A stretch of 28,656 nucleotides of DNA from Oscillospiraceae bacterium. GTDB lineage: Bacteria; Bacillota; Clostridia; Oscillospirales; Ruminococcaceae. The stretch is from assembly GCA_016297165.1 (NCBI GenBank), contig JAEDHF010000006.1, positions 1-28,656 on the forward strand. The letters are read 5' to 3'. Below the pieces are notes generated by a model that was not told where the DNA came from, made no database searches, and saw only the letters and a program-made list of their open reading frames with translations. Position numbers and translations under genes: made by a program. Within the stretch, counting starts at the first letter, position 1. Each line of letters begins with the position of its first letter. Positions 7,402 through 14,580 of the stretch are shown here, in pieces.

Positions 7402-8592
7402 ATGATATATGCCGACAATGCGGCAACCACAAAAATGAGTAAGGCGGTAATTGCCGAAATGCTTCCCTATATGGAGGAGGTTTACGGAAACCCCTCGAGC
7501 CTTTACGCCTTCGGGCAGGAGGCGAAGGAAGCCCTTGAAGAAGCGAGAGCGGATATAGCCGCCTGTATAGGAGCGGAGCCTAAGGAGATAATATTTACCT
7601 CCGGCGGAAGCGAAGCGGACAACCAGGCTATTTTCTCCGCTGCTCACCTTGGCGCAAAAAAAGGAAAGAAGCATATTATTTCCACAGCCTTCGAGCATCA
7701 CGCAGTACTGCACACTTTAGAGAAGCTGAAAAAGGAGGGCTTCGAAATAGAGCTCCTTGACGTTCACAAAAACGGCATTGTAACCGCCGAAGAGGTAAAA
7801 GAAGCCATCCGTGAGGATACCTGCCTTGTAACGATTATGTATGCCAACAACGAAATCGGTACGATAGAGCCTATTAAGGAAATAGGTGCAGTATGCCGCG
7901 AAAAGGGCGTTCTTTTCCATACCGACGCAGTTCAGGCGGCAGGACATCTTAAAATAAACGTAAAGGAGCAGAACATTGATATGCTCTCTCTTTCCGCTCA
8001 TAAATTCCACGGTCCGAAAGGTATCGGCGTTCTCTACGCTAAAAAGGGAATTATTCTCGAAAACCTTATAAACGGCGGCGGACAGGAGAGGGGTAAAAGA
8101 GCGGGAACGGAAAATCTTCCTGCAATAAAGGGAATGGCGAAGGCGCTTAAGGACGCCTGCAGTAATATCGACCAATACTCCGCAAGGCTTACGCCCCTGA
8201 GAGACCGCCTAATCGAAGGGCTTAACAAAATTCCCTATTCCGAGCTTAACGGCGACAGAGAGAAGCGCCTGCCCGGAAACGTTAATTTCTGTTTTGAGGG
8301 CATAGAGGGTGAATCCCTGCTGCTGCTTCTTGACGATAAGGGGATATGCGCTTCCTCGGGCTCTGCCTGTACCTCGGGCTCCCTCGACCCAAGCCATGTA
8401 CTTCTTGCCATAGGCCGCCCCCACGAGGTTGCCCACGGCTCTTTAAGGCTCAGTATCGGGGAGGACATCACCGAAAAGGAAATCGACTATATAATTACTG
8501 CGGTTTCGGAGGTTATAGCCTATCTTCGCAGTATTTCTCCCTTCTGGAGAGATCTTGAAAACGGAAAGCGACCCCATGTGTTCGCAGAATGA
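7402..8592 (+). CDS. iscS: Cysteine desulfurase (NifS/IscS class)
   Basis: PLP enzyme that takes sulfur from L-cysteine as an enzyme persulfide and passes it to the scaffold IscU. The protein has 396 residues. The PLP lysine is Lys201 in LSAHKFHGPKGIG, the pyridoxal-stacking His and Asp are in HTDAVQAAGH, and the catalytic Cys323 is in the SGSACTSGS loop, a group I (IscS/NifS) arrangement. It starts ATG with GAGGTGAT 5 bases upstream. The iscU gene follows after 12 bases. It could also supply sulfur for tRNA thiolation, but mnmA, often next to such genes, is absent here. The C-terminal 20 residues (FWRDLENGKRPHVFAE) extend past the Cys loop domain, as in other clostridial members. Confidence 0.96.
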   Translation: MIYADNAATTKMSKAVIAEMLPYMEEVYGNPSSLYAFGQEAKEALEEARADIAACIGAEPKEIIFTSGGSEADNQAIFSAAHLGAKKGKKHIISTAFEHHAVLHTLEKLKKEGFEIELLDVHKNGIVTAEEVKEAIREDTCLVTIMYANNEIGTIEPIKEIGAVCREKGVLFHTDAVQAAGHLKINVKEQNIDMLSLSAHKFHGPKGIGVLYAKKGIILENLINGGGQERGKRAGTENLPAIKGMAKALKDACSNIDQYSARLTPLRDRLIEGLNKIPYSELNGDREKRLPGNVNFCFEGIEGESLLLLLDDKGICASSGSACTSGSLDPSHVLLAIGRPHEVAHGSLRLSIGEDITEKEIDYIITAVSEVIAYLRSISPFWRDLENGKRPHVFAE

Positions 8593-8604
8593 GAGGTATT
8601 TAAA

Positions 8605-9045
8605 ATGGCATTATACAGCGAAAAAGTAATGGATCATTTCAGAAATCCCCGAAACGTAGGGATTATTGAGGACGCAGACGGCGTAGGCGAGGTAGGAAAC
8701 GCTGTCTGCGGCGATATTATGAAGATTTATCTTAAAATAAACGATGATATTATTACCGACGTAAAGTTCGAGACCTTCGGCTGCGGAAGCGCAATAGCTT
8801 CAAGCTCCATGGCTACCGAGCTTATTAAGGGTAAGCCCCTTTCCGAAGCCTTAAAGCTTACCAACAAGGCGGTTACCGAGGCTTTAGACGGACTTCCGGG
8901 GCATAAGATACACTGCTCCGTTTTAGCGGAGGAGGCTATAAAGGCGGCGGTCAAGGACTACTACGAAAAGAAGGGTATCGCCTACGATAAAAGCATTTTC
9001 CCCGACTGCGAAAGCTGCGGACATTGTTGTCACGAGGGAGAATAA
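8605..9045 (+). CDS. iscU: Fe-S cluster scaffold IscU/NifU N-terminal type
   Basis: Scaffold on which IscS sulfur and iron are assembled into a 2Fe-2S cluster. The protein has 146 residues. The three ligand cysteines are Cys35 (NAVCGD, with Asp37), Cys60 (FGCGSA) and Cys104 (HCSVLA). After the standard fold (about 1-125) comes a tail containing CESCGHCCHEGE, four further cysteines and two histidines in twelve residues, which is not part of the classical E. coli IscU. The tail may bind metal. The gene sits 12 bases after iscS with a GAGAGGT site and is followed by a strong terminator, so iscS-iscU is a two-gene unit without hscBA or fdx. Confidence 0.95.
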   Translation: MALYSEKVMDHFRNPRNVGIIEDADGVGEVGNAVCGDIMKIYLKINDDIITDVKFETFGCGSAIASSSMATELIKGKPLSEALKLTNKAVTEALDGLPGHKIHCSVLAEEAIKAAVKDYYEKKGIAYDKSIFPDCESCGHCCHEGE

Positions 9046-9048
9046 CTG

Positions 9049-9077
9049 AAAAATCCGAGTCTTCGACTCGGATTTTT
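9049..9077. terminator. Terminator after iscU, bidirectional
   Basis: AAAAATCCGAGTC, loop TTC, GACTCGGATTTTT: a 13-base perfect stem flanked by A and T runs. It works for iscU on the plus strand and could also stop minus-strand transcription coming from tRNA-Gln. Confidence 0.93.
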
Positions 9078-9078
9078 C

Positions 9079-9103
9079 TGGTTGGACCGACTGGATTTAG
9101 AAC
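9079..9103 (-). repeat. Partial copy of the tRNA-Gln 3' end
   Basis: The 20 bases at 9079-9098 are identical to 9184-9203, the 3' end (T arm, acceptor, CCA) of the tRNA-Gln 105 bases away, in the same orientation. Similarity continues a few bases further after a one-base insertion, then stops. No D or anticodon arm is present, so it is a fragment, not a second tRNA. Confidence 0.8.
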
Positions 9104-9139
9104 CTCGCTGTTTCAAATCCAGGCTCCATCAGCATATAT

Positions 9140-9178
9140 AACAACGCCGCCCACGGTAAGCGTGTGGGCGGCATTGTT
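9140..9178. terminator. GC-rich hairpin just after tRNA-Gln
   Basis: AACAA-C-GCCGCCCAC pairs with GTGGGCGGC-A-TTGTT (9 GC-rich pairs, one mismatch, then 5 more), loop of 9. It begins 5 bases past the tRNA CCA. The T run on the minus strand is poor (TTGTTATAT), so it may be a weak terminator or a processing and stability element. Confidence 0.55.
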
Positions 9179-9183
9179 CTATA

Positions 9184-9258
9184 TGGTTGGACCGACTGGA
9201 TTTGAACCAGCGGGTGAGGGAGTCAAAGTCCCTTGCCTTACCTCTTGGCGACGGTCCA
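9184..9258 (-). tRNA. tRNA-Gln, anticodon TTG
   Basis: A cloverleaf is visible on the minus strand. The acceptor TGGACCG pairs with CGGTCCA, followed by discriminator A and an encoded CCA. The D arm follows GCCAAG. The anticodon stem AGGGA/TCCCT encloses the loop CTTTGAC, anticodon TTG, reading CAA/CAG. The T arm is CTGGTTCAAATCCAG. There are 75 bases including CCA. No convincing -35/-10 lies just upstream; the gene follows the hairpin at 9266-9290. Confidence 0.95.
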
Positions 9259-9265
9259 GTATATA

Positions 9266-9290
9266 AAAGGGACAGGATTACTGTCCCTTT
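9266..9290. terminator. Terminator after jag
   Basis: AAAGGGACAG, loop GATTA, CTGTCCCTTT: a perfect 10-base stem followed on the minus strand by TTTATATA. It lies 8 bases after the jag stop and 7 bases before the tRNA-Gln 5' end. Confidence 0.82.
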
Positions 9291-9298
9291 ATTACATA

Positions 9299-10228
9299 TT
9301 AAAGCTCAATCTTTCCGTAAAGGGAAACGCTCTTTTCGAGGTCAACGGTTTCCTGTGAATACTGAACGGGCTCGGACTGGGTTCTCTTATACTCTCTTTC
9401 GAAGGAGGTAGAGAAGCCGGAGGACTGGCGATAGCTCTTTCCTGCGTTAGGATTTCCTCTTCTTCTGTCGCCTCTGTCCTTATTGTAGGAGGGCTTTGTG
9501 TTGGAGGAGATTACTACCTTTCTGAAGGGCTCTTCGCCGATAGAGTTGCTGAAAACGCCCTCAATTTCCGCTACCTTGCTGTGGATAATGCGTCTTTCGT
9601 AGGGATTCATAGGCTCTAAGGTAACTCTTCTGCCCTGTCTTAAAACTCTGTTGGCAGTCTTGACTGCGAGAGCTTCGAGAGTTTCCTTTCTCTTTGCTCT
9701 GTAGCCGTTGCAGTCCACAGAAATTCTGCAATAAGACTCTTCCGCCTTATTGCTTGCTAAAATGGTAAGATACTGGAGAGAATCGAGGGTTTCGCCTCTT
9801 CTTCCGATAACTACGCCGAGCTTATCGCCTACGATATCGAGCACGACAGTTTCGCCGTTTATAACAGGATTGATTGAAAAGCCCTCTAAGCCTAAAGCGG
9901 TAAGAATCTTTGTGAGATAGCTGATTGCGTTCTTAACCTTCTGAGTTTCGATAAGGTTGATTCCCTCTGCAGGAGCGGAAACAGTCTGCTCGGGCATTTC
10001 CGTCTGCTCTGCTGCAGGCTCTTCGGCTGCGGGAGCTTCTCCCGCCGCAACGGGTGTTGAAACGATAGCCTTAATCTTATATTCGCCTCTCATTCCAAAA
10101 AGCTTCTTTACGGGCTGTTCAAGTATTTCGAATTCGATATCATTTTCGCTGATACCGAGGTTGGTGAGCTCATTGATTGCCTGTTCCTTGGCGGCCTCTA
10201 ATGCCTTAGCGGAATAAATCTTTTCCAT
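9299..10228 (-). CDS. jag: Jag (KhpB) RNA-binding protein, Jag-N/KH/R3H
   Basis: SpoIIIJ-associated RNA-binding protein found beside yidC in most Firmicutes; in other species it partners KhpA and affects cell elongation and division. The protein has 309 residues. The Jag-N domain is at about 1-55 (KIYSAKALEAAKEQAINELTNLG). An Ala/Glu/Pro-rich linker follows at 56-88. The KH domain has the GRRG loop at 142-145. The R3H domain at about 185-240 carries ERRIIHSKVAE. A basic, low-complexity tail rich in Arg, Asn and Ser ends the protein. I chose ATG at 10226-10228 (AAAGGA upstream, start of Jag-N). The frame stays open for 65 codons further, but that stretch overlaps yidC and has no domain. Confidence 0.93.
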   Translation of the reverse strand: MEKIYSAKALEAAKEQAINELTNLGISENDIEFEILEQPVKKLFGMRGEYKIKAIVSTPVAAGEAPAAEEPAAEQTEMPEQTVSAPAEGINLIETQKVKNAISYLTKILTALGLEGFSINPVINGETVVLDIVGDKLGVVIGRRGETLDSLQYLTILASNKAEESYCRISVDCNGYRAKRKETLEALAVKTANRVLRQGRRVTLEPMNPYERRIIHSKVAEIEGVFSNSIGEEPFRKVVISSNTKPSYNKDRGDRRRGNPNAGKSYRQSSGFSTSFEREYKRTQSEPVQYSQETVDLEKSVSLYGKIEL

Positions 10229-10259
10229 TATATAAACGTCCTTTCTTAGTATCTGAATA

Positions 10260-11693
10260 TCAGTAATCCTCGTCGTCGTCGGATTCAACATATACCTCGC
10301 CGTACTTTTCTGCGTCGGCTCTTCTTGCCGCTTCGAGCTTCTTCTTGTTAAGCTCTCTGATTTCCTTCTGGGTAAGCTGGGAGATACGGTCGATCTTTTC
10401 GGTCTTATTTCCGTCTTCGTCAACCTCTACGGTAACTACTCTCTGTTCCTTAGCGGCAGCCTGTGCCTCCATCTTAGCCTTAGCCTCCGCTCTTATCTTA
10501 TCTGCAGGCCAGAACTTATTTGTAAGAACAGCCTGAGCTATACCGATAAGGTAGGAAATGCCCCAGTAGAAGCCGGCACCGGCAGGAACGGTAAAGGAAA
10601 TGTAGAGGGAGAAAAGGGGCATAGTAATAAACATAGCGTTCATACAGCCCTGCTGCTGTCCTGCCATAAGCTCGGGATTCTGCTTCTTTGAATAATACTG
10701 GGTAATGATAATCTGAGCTGCTGAGAAGATAAAGGAAAGAATAGGGATAATAAGGAGAGCGTTGAAGGCGAAAGAGGGCTGTTCTCCGAGGTTAATTCCG
10801 AAGAAGAACATATTCTCGCTTAAATCATCAAGCTTCTTTAAGCTTTCGGAAGAAAGGGTGGAAAGCCTTGAAACGAATAAATCCTTATACTTGAAGTTAC
10901 CCTGTTCGTCCCGTCTCGAATAACAGTTAAGGGCACGAAGCTCCTTATAGAGTGAAGCTTCGGCATAATAGCTGTTTACGAGAGGGTTAAGGGTATTTCT
11001 TACCTTATCCGAAAGACGGGTATTACCTACGAGAACTCTTATCTTATCGTCGGAAAGCTCCTTAAGGCTCTCTAAATCCTCGGCGGTAACCGTAACTGCC
11101 GCCTTAGCCTCGTCATAGTTGAAATCGTCGGAAAGGACGATTCTGTTGTTTGTCTTGATGGTTTTTCCGTTCTCGTCGGTGGTTTCGCTGTCAACAAGTG
11201 CAATAACCGACTCATCCTTAAGATATTCGAGAACGAGCTTATGGTCCTCGGGAGAAGCGATAATAGCCTCTGCCACGTCGATAGCCTTAGCCGTAGATAC
11301 AACGGAGCTTATAGACGCCGAATCGAAATGAATCATGTGGGTCATAGGCTTATAAACTACGTCGATAACGCCGAAGAGAATAAGGAAGGTAATAATTACC
11401 GTACCACAGCCGCCGGTAGGGTTATAACCCTCCTTCTGAAGCTTTGTAAGCTCCTCCTGCTGCTTTTGCTGATTGTTTTTATACTTCTGCTGGATTTCCC
11501 TTACACGGGGAGCATACAGCTGTGATATTGCAGTATTTTTCTGCTGCTTGATATTAAGCGGAAGCATTGCCGCTTTAACAATAACCGTAAAGATGATGAT
11601 TGCCCAACCGAAATTATGGACAAGCTCATAACACGCCCACATTATATAACCTAAAGGCGTACCAAGTAATGTATAAAGAAAGTTAATATTCAA
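10260..11693 (-). CDS. yidC: Membrane protein insertase YidC/SpoIIIJ with a long external loop
   Basis: Inserts small membrane proteins, alone or with Sec. Core segments are recognisable: TM at about 5-25, TM at 29-48 (FTVIVKAAMLPL, with Lys40 where many homologues have the groove arginine), the cytoplasmic coiled hairpin at 50-93 (rich in Gln/Lys), TM at 97-118, then later TM segments at about 308-333, 352-368 and 375-392. Between residues 119 and 295 is a hydrophilic insertion of about 175 residues that falls in an extracytoplasmic loop; B. subtilis SpoIIIJ (about 260 residues) lacks it. A charged tail (395-477) ends the protein. The start is unclear. A TGA lies directly before codon TTG at 11691-11693, and AGGGTGAT precedes it very closely, so TTG or the nearby ATT is used. 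Confidence 0.93.
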   Translation of the reverse strand: MNINFLYTLLGTPLGYIMWACYELVHNFGWAIIIFTVIVKAAMLPLNIKQQKNTAISQLYAPRVREIQQKYKNNQQKQQEELTKLQKEGYNPTGGCGTVIITFLILFGVIDVVYKPMTHMIHFDSASISSVVSTAKAIDVAEAIIASPEDHKLVLEYLKDESVIALVDSETTDENGKTIKTNNRIVLSDDFNYDEAKAAVTVTAEDLESLKELSDDKIRVLVGNTRLSDKVRNTLNPLVNSYYAEASLYKELRALNCYSRRDEQGNFKYKDLFVSRLSTLSSESLKKLDDLSENMFFFGINLGEQPSFAFNALLIIPILSFIFSAAQIIITQYYSKKQNPELMAGQQQGCMNAMFITMPLFSLYISFTVPAGAGFYWGISYLIGIAQAVLTNKFWPADKIRAEAKAKMEAQAAAKEQRVVTVEVDEDGNKTEKIDRISQLTQKEIRELNKKKLEAARRADAEKYGEVYVESDDDEDY

Positions 11694-11703
11694 TCACCCT
11701 TTT

Positions 11704-11949
11704 TTAGTCGCTCTTTTTTCTTTTAAAGAAATAAAATTCCTCCGGAACAGGATCTGCTCCGCCTACACTGAAGGGATTACATCTCATAATCCTTTTAATA
11801 GTTAAATAGCCGCCCTTTACTACGCCGAACCTCCTGAACGCTTGGATTCCGTAAGTCGAGCAGGTAGGGTAAAATCGGCAGCACGGCGGCTTCAGTTTCG
11901 ACAATGTCTTCTGGTACAGTTTAATTATACCTATAAAAATATACTTCAT
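11704..11949 (-). CDS. yidD: Membrane protein insertion efficiency factor YidD
   Basis: A small membrane-associated protein of 81 residues that assists YidC-dependent insertion. It has the family signature: an N-terminal amphipathic/hydrophobic segment (IFIGIIKLYQKTLS), then CCRFYPTCSTYGIQAF with the conserved cysteines, GGYLTIKRIMRCNPF and GGADPVPE. It lies between rnpA and yidC as usual, 10 bases from the yidC frame. No clear ribosome site is seen before its ATG, so it may rely on coupling to upstream translation. Confidence 0.95.
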   Translation of the reverse strand: MKYIFIGIIKLYQKTLSKLKPPCCRFYPTCSTYGIQAFRRFGVVKGGYLTIKRIMRCNPFSVGGADPVPEEFYFFKRKKSD

Positions 11950-12007
11950 AGCTTGTCATTGTCTTTGGCAGGCGAAAAGAGCAGGGCTCCTGCCGCTTGC
12001 CTTGATA

Positions 12008-12379
12008 TTAAGTTTTTGTTCCGGGCTTTATAAGGAGGGGCTTAAGCCTCTTATTCATAAGGCTCAGCAGCTTTGTAGATTTTAAGGAAGCTGTCTGCGC
12101 CCTTGCTACGAAAATAAAGTCGTAGCGCTGGGCAGTAAGGCTGCTTATATCGTGGTCGAAAAGTCTGAAAGCCTCTCTTATAACCCTTCTTGAACGGTTT
12201 CGCTTAACCGCGTTTCCGATTTTTTTGCTTGTAACGATACCTATACGGTTACGCCGCCTGTTATTCTTCTTAAAATAACAGACGAAACCGTAATTAACCG
12301 AGGTTTCGCCCTTATTAAAAAGAAATCGGAATTCACGGTCATTCTTGATACTGTAAAACCGTTTGGAAAATTCTCCCAT
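12008..12379 (-). CDS. rnpA: Ribonuclease P protein component RnpA
   Basis: The protein subunit of RNase P, which helps the RNA subunit cleave the 5' leader of pre-tRNAs. The protein has 123 residues, strongly basic. The typical start IKNDREFRFLFNKG is followed by the RNA-binding RNR region IGNAVKRNRSRRVIREAFR and the FIFVARAQT strand. It lies 21 bases after rpmH, the usual partner. The ATG has no obvious GGAGG site, so low translation or coupling to rpmH is likely, in keeping with the much lower need for RnpA than for L34. Confidence 0.94.
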   Translation of the reverse strand: MGEFSKRFYSIKNDREFRFLFNKGETSVNYGFVCYFKKNNRRRNRIGIVTSKKIGNAVKRNRSRRVIREAFRLFDHDISSLTAQRYDFIFVARAQTASLKSTKLLSLMNKRLKPLLIKPGTKT

Positions 12380-12400
12380 ACCGAATATAGCGTTACTTTA

Positions 12401-12535
12401 TTAGTATGTGAGCTGCTTTCTGCCCTTTGCGCGTCTTCTTGCGAGAACCTTACGGCCGTTAGCGGTCTTCATTCTTTTTCTGAAGCCGTGTTCCTTTTTT
12501 CTCTGAAGCTTCTTAGGCTGGTATGTTCTTTTCAT
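12401..12535 (-). CDS. rpmH: 50S ribosomal protein L34
   Basis: 44-residue ribosomal protein of the large subunit: MKRTYQPKKLQRKKEHGFRK, then RMKTANGRKVLARRRAKGRKQLTY. All L34 landmarks are present, namely the TYQPKK start, HGFRxRM and GRxVLxxRRxKGR. Two ATGs six bases apart are possible. GGAGG is only 2 bases from the first but 8 from the second, so the start at 12533-12535 is preferred. It heads the rpmH-rnpA-yidD-yidC-jag run and has its own consensus promoter. Confidence 0.97.
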   Translation of the reverse strand: MKRTYQPKKLQRKKEHGFRKRMKTANGRKVLARRRAKGRKQLTY

Positions 12536-12603
12536 TTTCATGTCCTCCGTTATTTTTAGTTATTCATGAGAGCATAGTACTCCCTTTATTGCTTAGCCAT
12601 ATT

Positions 12604-12632
12604 ATTATAAACAAAAAAGCTCTGCTTGTCAA
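12604..12632 (-). promoter_or_regulatory. rpmH promoter
   Basis: Minus-strand TTGACA (12627-12632), 17 bases, TATAAT (12604-12609): a perfect sigma-A consensus, as expected for ribosomal protein L34. Confidence 0.92.
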
Positions 12633-12807
12633 GAGGAAAAAAGAGATTACAGTGAAATTTATACGAAATGCCTAATAAAAGCGGCTTATTCCTATTATAT
12701 AAGGGCATTTAGGCAGTAAGATTCTGTAAACTATAGCCTTTACCGTTAAATTATTATACCCTGCCGCCTCTTTATTTGTTCAATCATACGAAAAACCCTT
12801 TTCTCTA

Positions 12808-12836
12808 TTTACAGTATGTTAAGGCTGTGCTATACT
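12808..12836 (+). promoter_or_regulatory. Promoter of the amino-acid importer binding protein
   Basis: TTTACA (12808-12813), 17 bases, TATACT (12831-12836), 50 bases before the lipoprotein ATG. Confidence 0.78.
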
Positions 12837-12886
12837 CAACTTATCGCAATTATAACACCCAAACAAAAGAAAGGAAATCAGAAAAA

Positions 12887-13726
12887 ATGAAACTTAAAAA
12901 GCTTTTATCCGCACTTATGGCTGCCCTCTGCCTTACTGCATTTGCAGGCTGCTCCGGAAACAACGCCGCTACAACAGAAGCAGGCGGCAATAATACTGCA
13001 GAAACAGACGAATCCTTAAATAAGGTTCTCGAAAGCAATAAGTTTATCTTAGGTCTTGACGCTACCTTCGTTCCTATGGGCTATACCGACGAAAACGACC
13101 AGATTGTAGGCTTCGATATCGACGTAGCGCAGGAGGTATGCGACCGTCTCGGTGTTGAACTCGTAAAGCAGCCTATCAACTGGGACACCAAGGAAACCGA
13201 CCTCGACCTCGGTAAAATCGACTGTATCTGGAACGGCTTAAGCGTAAGCCCCGCAAGAGCAGAGGCTATGAACCTTTCCGAAGCATATATGCAGAACGAT
13301 ATGATTTTTACCGTTATGAACGATGGCAAATATACAAGCTCCGCACAGCTCGAGGGTAAGACCGTAGCAGTACAGAACGGCTCCACCGCACAGGAAATCC
13401 TCGAAGGCTCCGATATCGGAAAAAAGGTAGCCGTAACCGCTATCGCTACAAATGTTGAAGCTCTCCAGCAGCTTGAGCTCGGTCTTGTTGACGCAGTATT
13501 CCTCGATTCCGTAGTAGCAAACTATCTTATCACAACAACAGGCAAGAACTACACAATCCTCCCCGAAACAGTAGGCGAGCAGGAAGAATATGCAGTAGGC
13601 TTCAGAAAGAAGGACTGCGCTCTCCGTGATAAGGTACAGAGCATTTTAAGCGAAATGAAGGCAGACGGAAAGCTTGGCGAAATTTCAACAAAGTGGTTCG
13701 GCTCCGATATTACAACCGTTAAGTGA
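12887..13726 (+). CDS. Polar amino-acid ABC importer, substrate-binding lipoprotein
   Basis: Extracellular solute-binding protein (family 3, SBP_bac_3) that captures an amino acid for the downstream permease and ATPase. The protein has 279 residues. A lipoprotein signal (MKLKKLLSALMAALCLTAFAGC) has the lipobox AFAGC and acylated Cys22, followed by a Ser/Thr/Asn/Glu linker. The binding domain has GFDIDVAQEVCDRLG, SPARAEAMNLSEAY with the carboxylate-binding Arg, and the hinge-side DAVFLDSVVANY. The substrate cannot be told; glutamine, cystine and other polar amino acids are all handled by this family. I chose ATG at 12887 because the signal peptide begins there and AAAGGAAA lies upstream; the frame stays open further upstream but without signal-like sequence. 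Confidence 0.93.
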   Translation: MKLKKLLSALMAALCLTAFAGCSGNNAATTEAGGNNTAETDESLNKVLESNKFILGLDATFVPMGYTDENDQIVGFDIDVAQEVCDRLGVELVKQPINWDTKETDLDLGKIDCIWNGLSVSPARAEAMNLSEAYMQNDMIFTVMNDGKYTSSAQLEGKTVAVQNGSTAQEILEGSDIGKKVAVTAIATNVEALQQLELGLVDAVFLDSVVANYLITTTGKNYTILPETVGEQEEYAVGFRKKDCALRDKVQSILSEMKADGKLGEISTKWFGSDITTVK

Positions 13727-13746
13727 TTACATACTTTATATAATAG

Positions 13747-13780
13747 ATACCGCAATTCCTGTGAATTGCGGTATTTTTTT
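13747..13780 (+). terminator. Terminator between binding protein and permease
   Basis: ATACCGCAATTC, loop CTGT, GAATTGCGGTAT followed by T6: a strong 12-base stem. It probably lowers permease/ATPase output relative to the binding protein, a common way to set importer stoichiometry. Confidence 0.93.
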
Positions 13781-13791
13781 CGCTTTACCTA

Positions 13792-13820
13792 TTGCAATAT
13801 CCGCCATAATTTGATAAAAT
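13792..13820 (+). promoter_or_regulatory. Possible second promoter for permease and ATPase
   Basis: TTGCAA (13792-13797), 17 bases, TAAAAT (13815-13820), after the terminator and 52 bases before the permease ATG. Confidence 0.5.
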
Positions 13821-13872
13821 AATTAAATAGTGTACTAACATACTGATACAATGATACATTGAAAGGATTATT

Positions 13873-14559
13873 ATGACAGGCGAAGAAATATTAAAGGTAG
13901 TGGGTATTCTTCTTGAGTACCTCGTGCCCACGCTTAAGGTATTCGGGTTTACCCTGCTTTTCTCTATACCTCTCGGACTTGTGGTTGCTATGCTGAAAAT
14001 GTGCAAGTTCAAGCCCATATCCTGGCTCACCAACCTATACATACTTATAATGCGAGGAACGCCGCTGATGCTCCAGATAATCGTGGTGTACTACGCCGTA
14101 CCCTATATCCAGATAGCTAACCCCGATATGTTCTCCTTTATCGATATAAAGGACGAGAACTATATGTTCGGCGCTGTTTTAGTGGCATTCGTACTGAACT
14201 ATGCGGCATATTTTGCAGAGATATTCAGAGGCGGAATCGAGTCTATCCCGAAAGGTCAGTATGAAGCGGCGGCGGCTCTCGGTATGACAAAGGCGCAGAC
14301 CTTTTTCAGAATTATCCTGCCCCAGGTTATAAAAAGAATAGTCCCCGCCTCCTCAAACGAGGTTATAACCCTCGTAAAGGATACCTCCCTCGCCAACGTT
14401 GTTGCATACGCGGAAATTACCCTTAAGGCGAAGCAGCAGATGCAGAACTACGCTTCTCTTGTACCTCTTTTTATTGCAGGCGTCTTCTACTTCGCTATGG
14501 CGACTATACTTACGGCTCTCTTCTCCTTTATCGAGAAAAAGCTCAATTACTACCGATAA
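13873..14559 (+). CDS. Polar amino-acid ABC importer, permease (HisM/GlnP type)
   Basis: The membrane channel of the importer. The protein has 228 residues with about five hydrophobic segments. The first is VFGFTLLFSIPLGLVVAML. The family signature stretch MRGTPLMLQIIVVYYAVP is present. The EAA loop reads YEAAAALGMTKAQTFFRIILPQ, where the ATPase docks. The length and RGTPLxxQ motif are typical of His/Glu/Gln/Arg permeases. It starts ATG after GAAAGGATT. The ATPase gene follows after 21 bases. Only one permease is encoded, so it likely works as a homodimer. Confidence 0.94.
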   Translation: MTGEEILKVVGILLEYLVPTLKVFGFTLLFSIPLGLVVAMLKMCKFKPISWLTNLYILIMRGTPLMLQIIVVYYAVPYIQIANPDMFSFIDIKDENYMFGAVLVAFVLNYAAYFAEIFRGGIESIPKGQYEAAAALGMTKAQTFFRIILPQVIKRIVPASSNEVITLVKDTSLANVVAYAEITLKAKQQMQNYASLVPLFIAGVFYFAMATILTALFSFIEKKLNYYR

Positions 14560-14580
14560 TCCCGAAAGGAAGGCTAATAA

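Larger units (their letters stand above)
12542..12886. other. Divergent intergenic region rpmH / amino-acid importer
   Basis: 345 bases without a gene. It holds the rpmH promoter (12604-12632, minus) and the importer promoter (12808-12836, plus). In between is an interrupted inverted repeat, AAATGCC (12666-12672) with GGCATTT (12704-12710), which encloses a second, CTTAT (12685-12689) with ATAAG (12699-12703). I see no DnaA boxes, although rpmH often sits next to dnaA/oriC, and no RNA gene. Confidence 0.6.

Noticed and set aside
9104..9135. A second complete tRNA beside tRNA-Gln
   Set aside because: Only a T-arm/acceptor-like piece is present; no D arm, anticodon arm or matching acceptor can be drawn.
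12542..12886. Replication origin next to rpmH
   Set aside because: Looked for because of the usual gene order, but no DnaA boxes and no dnaA are present.
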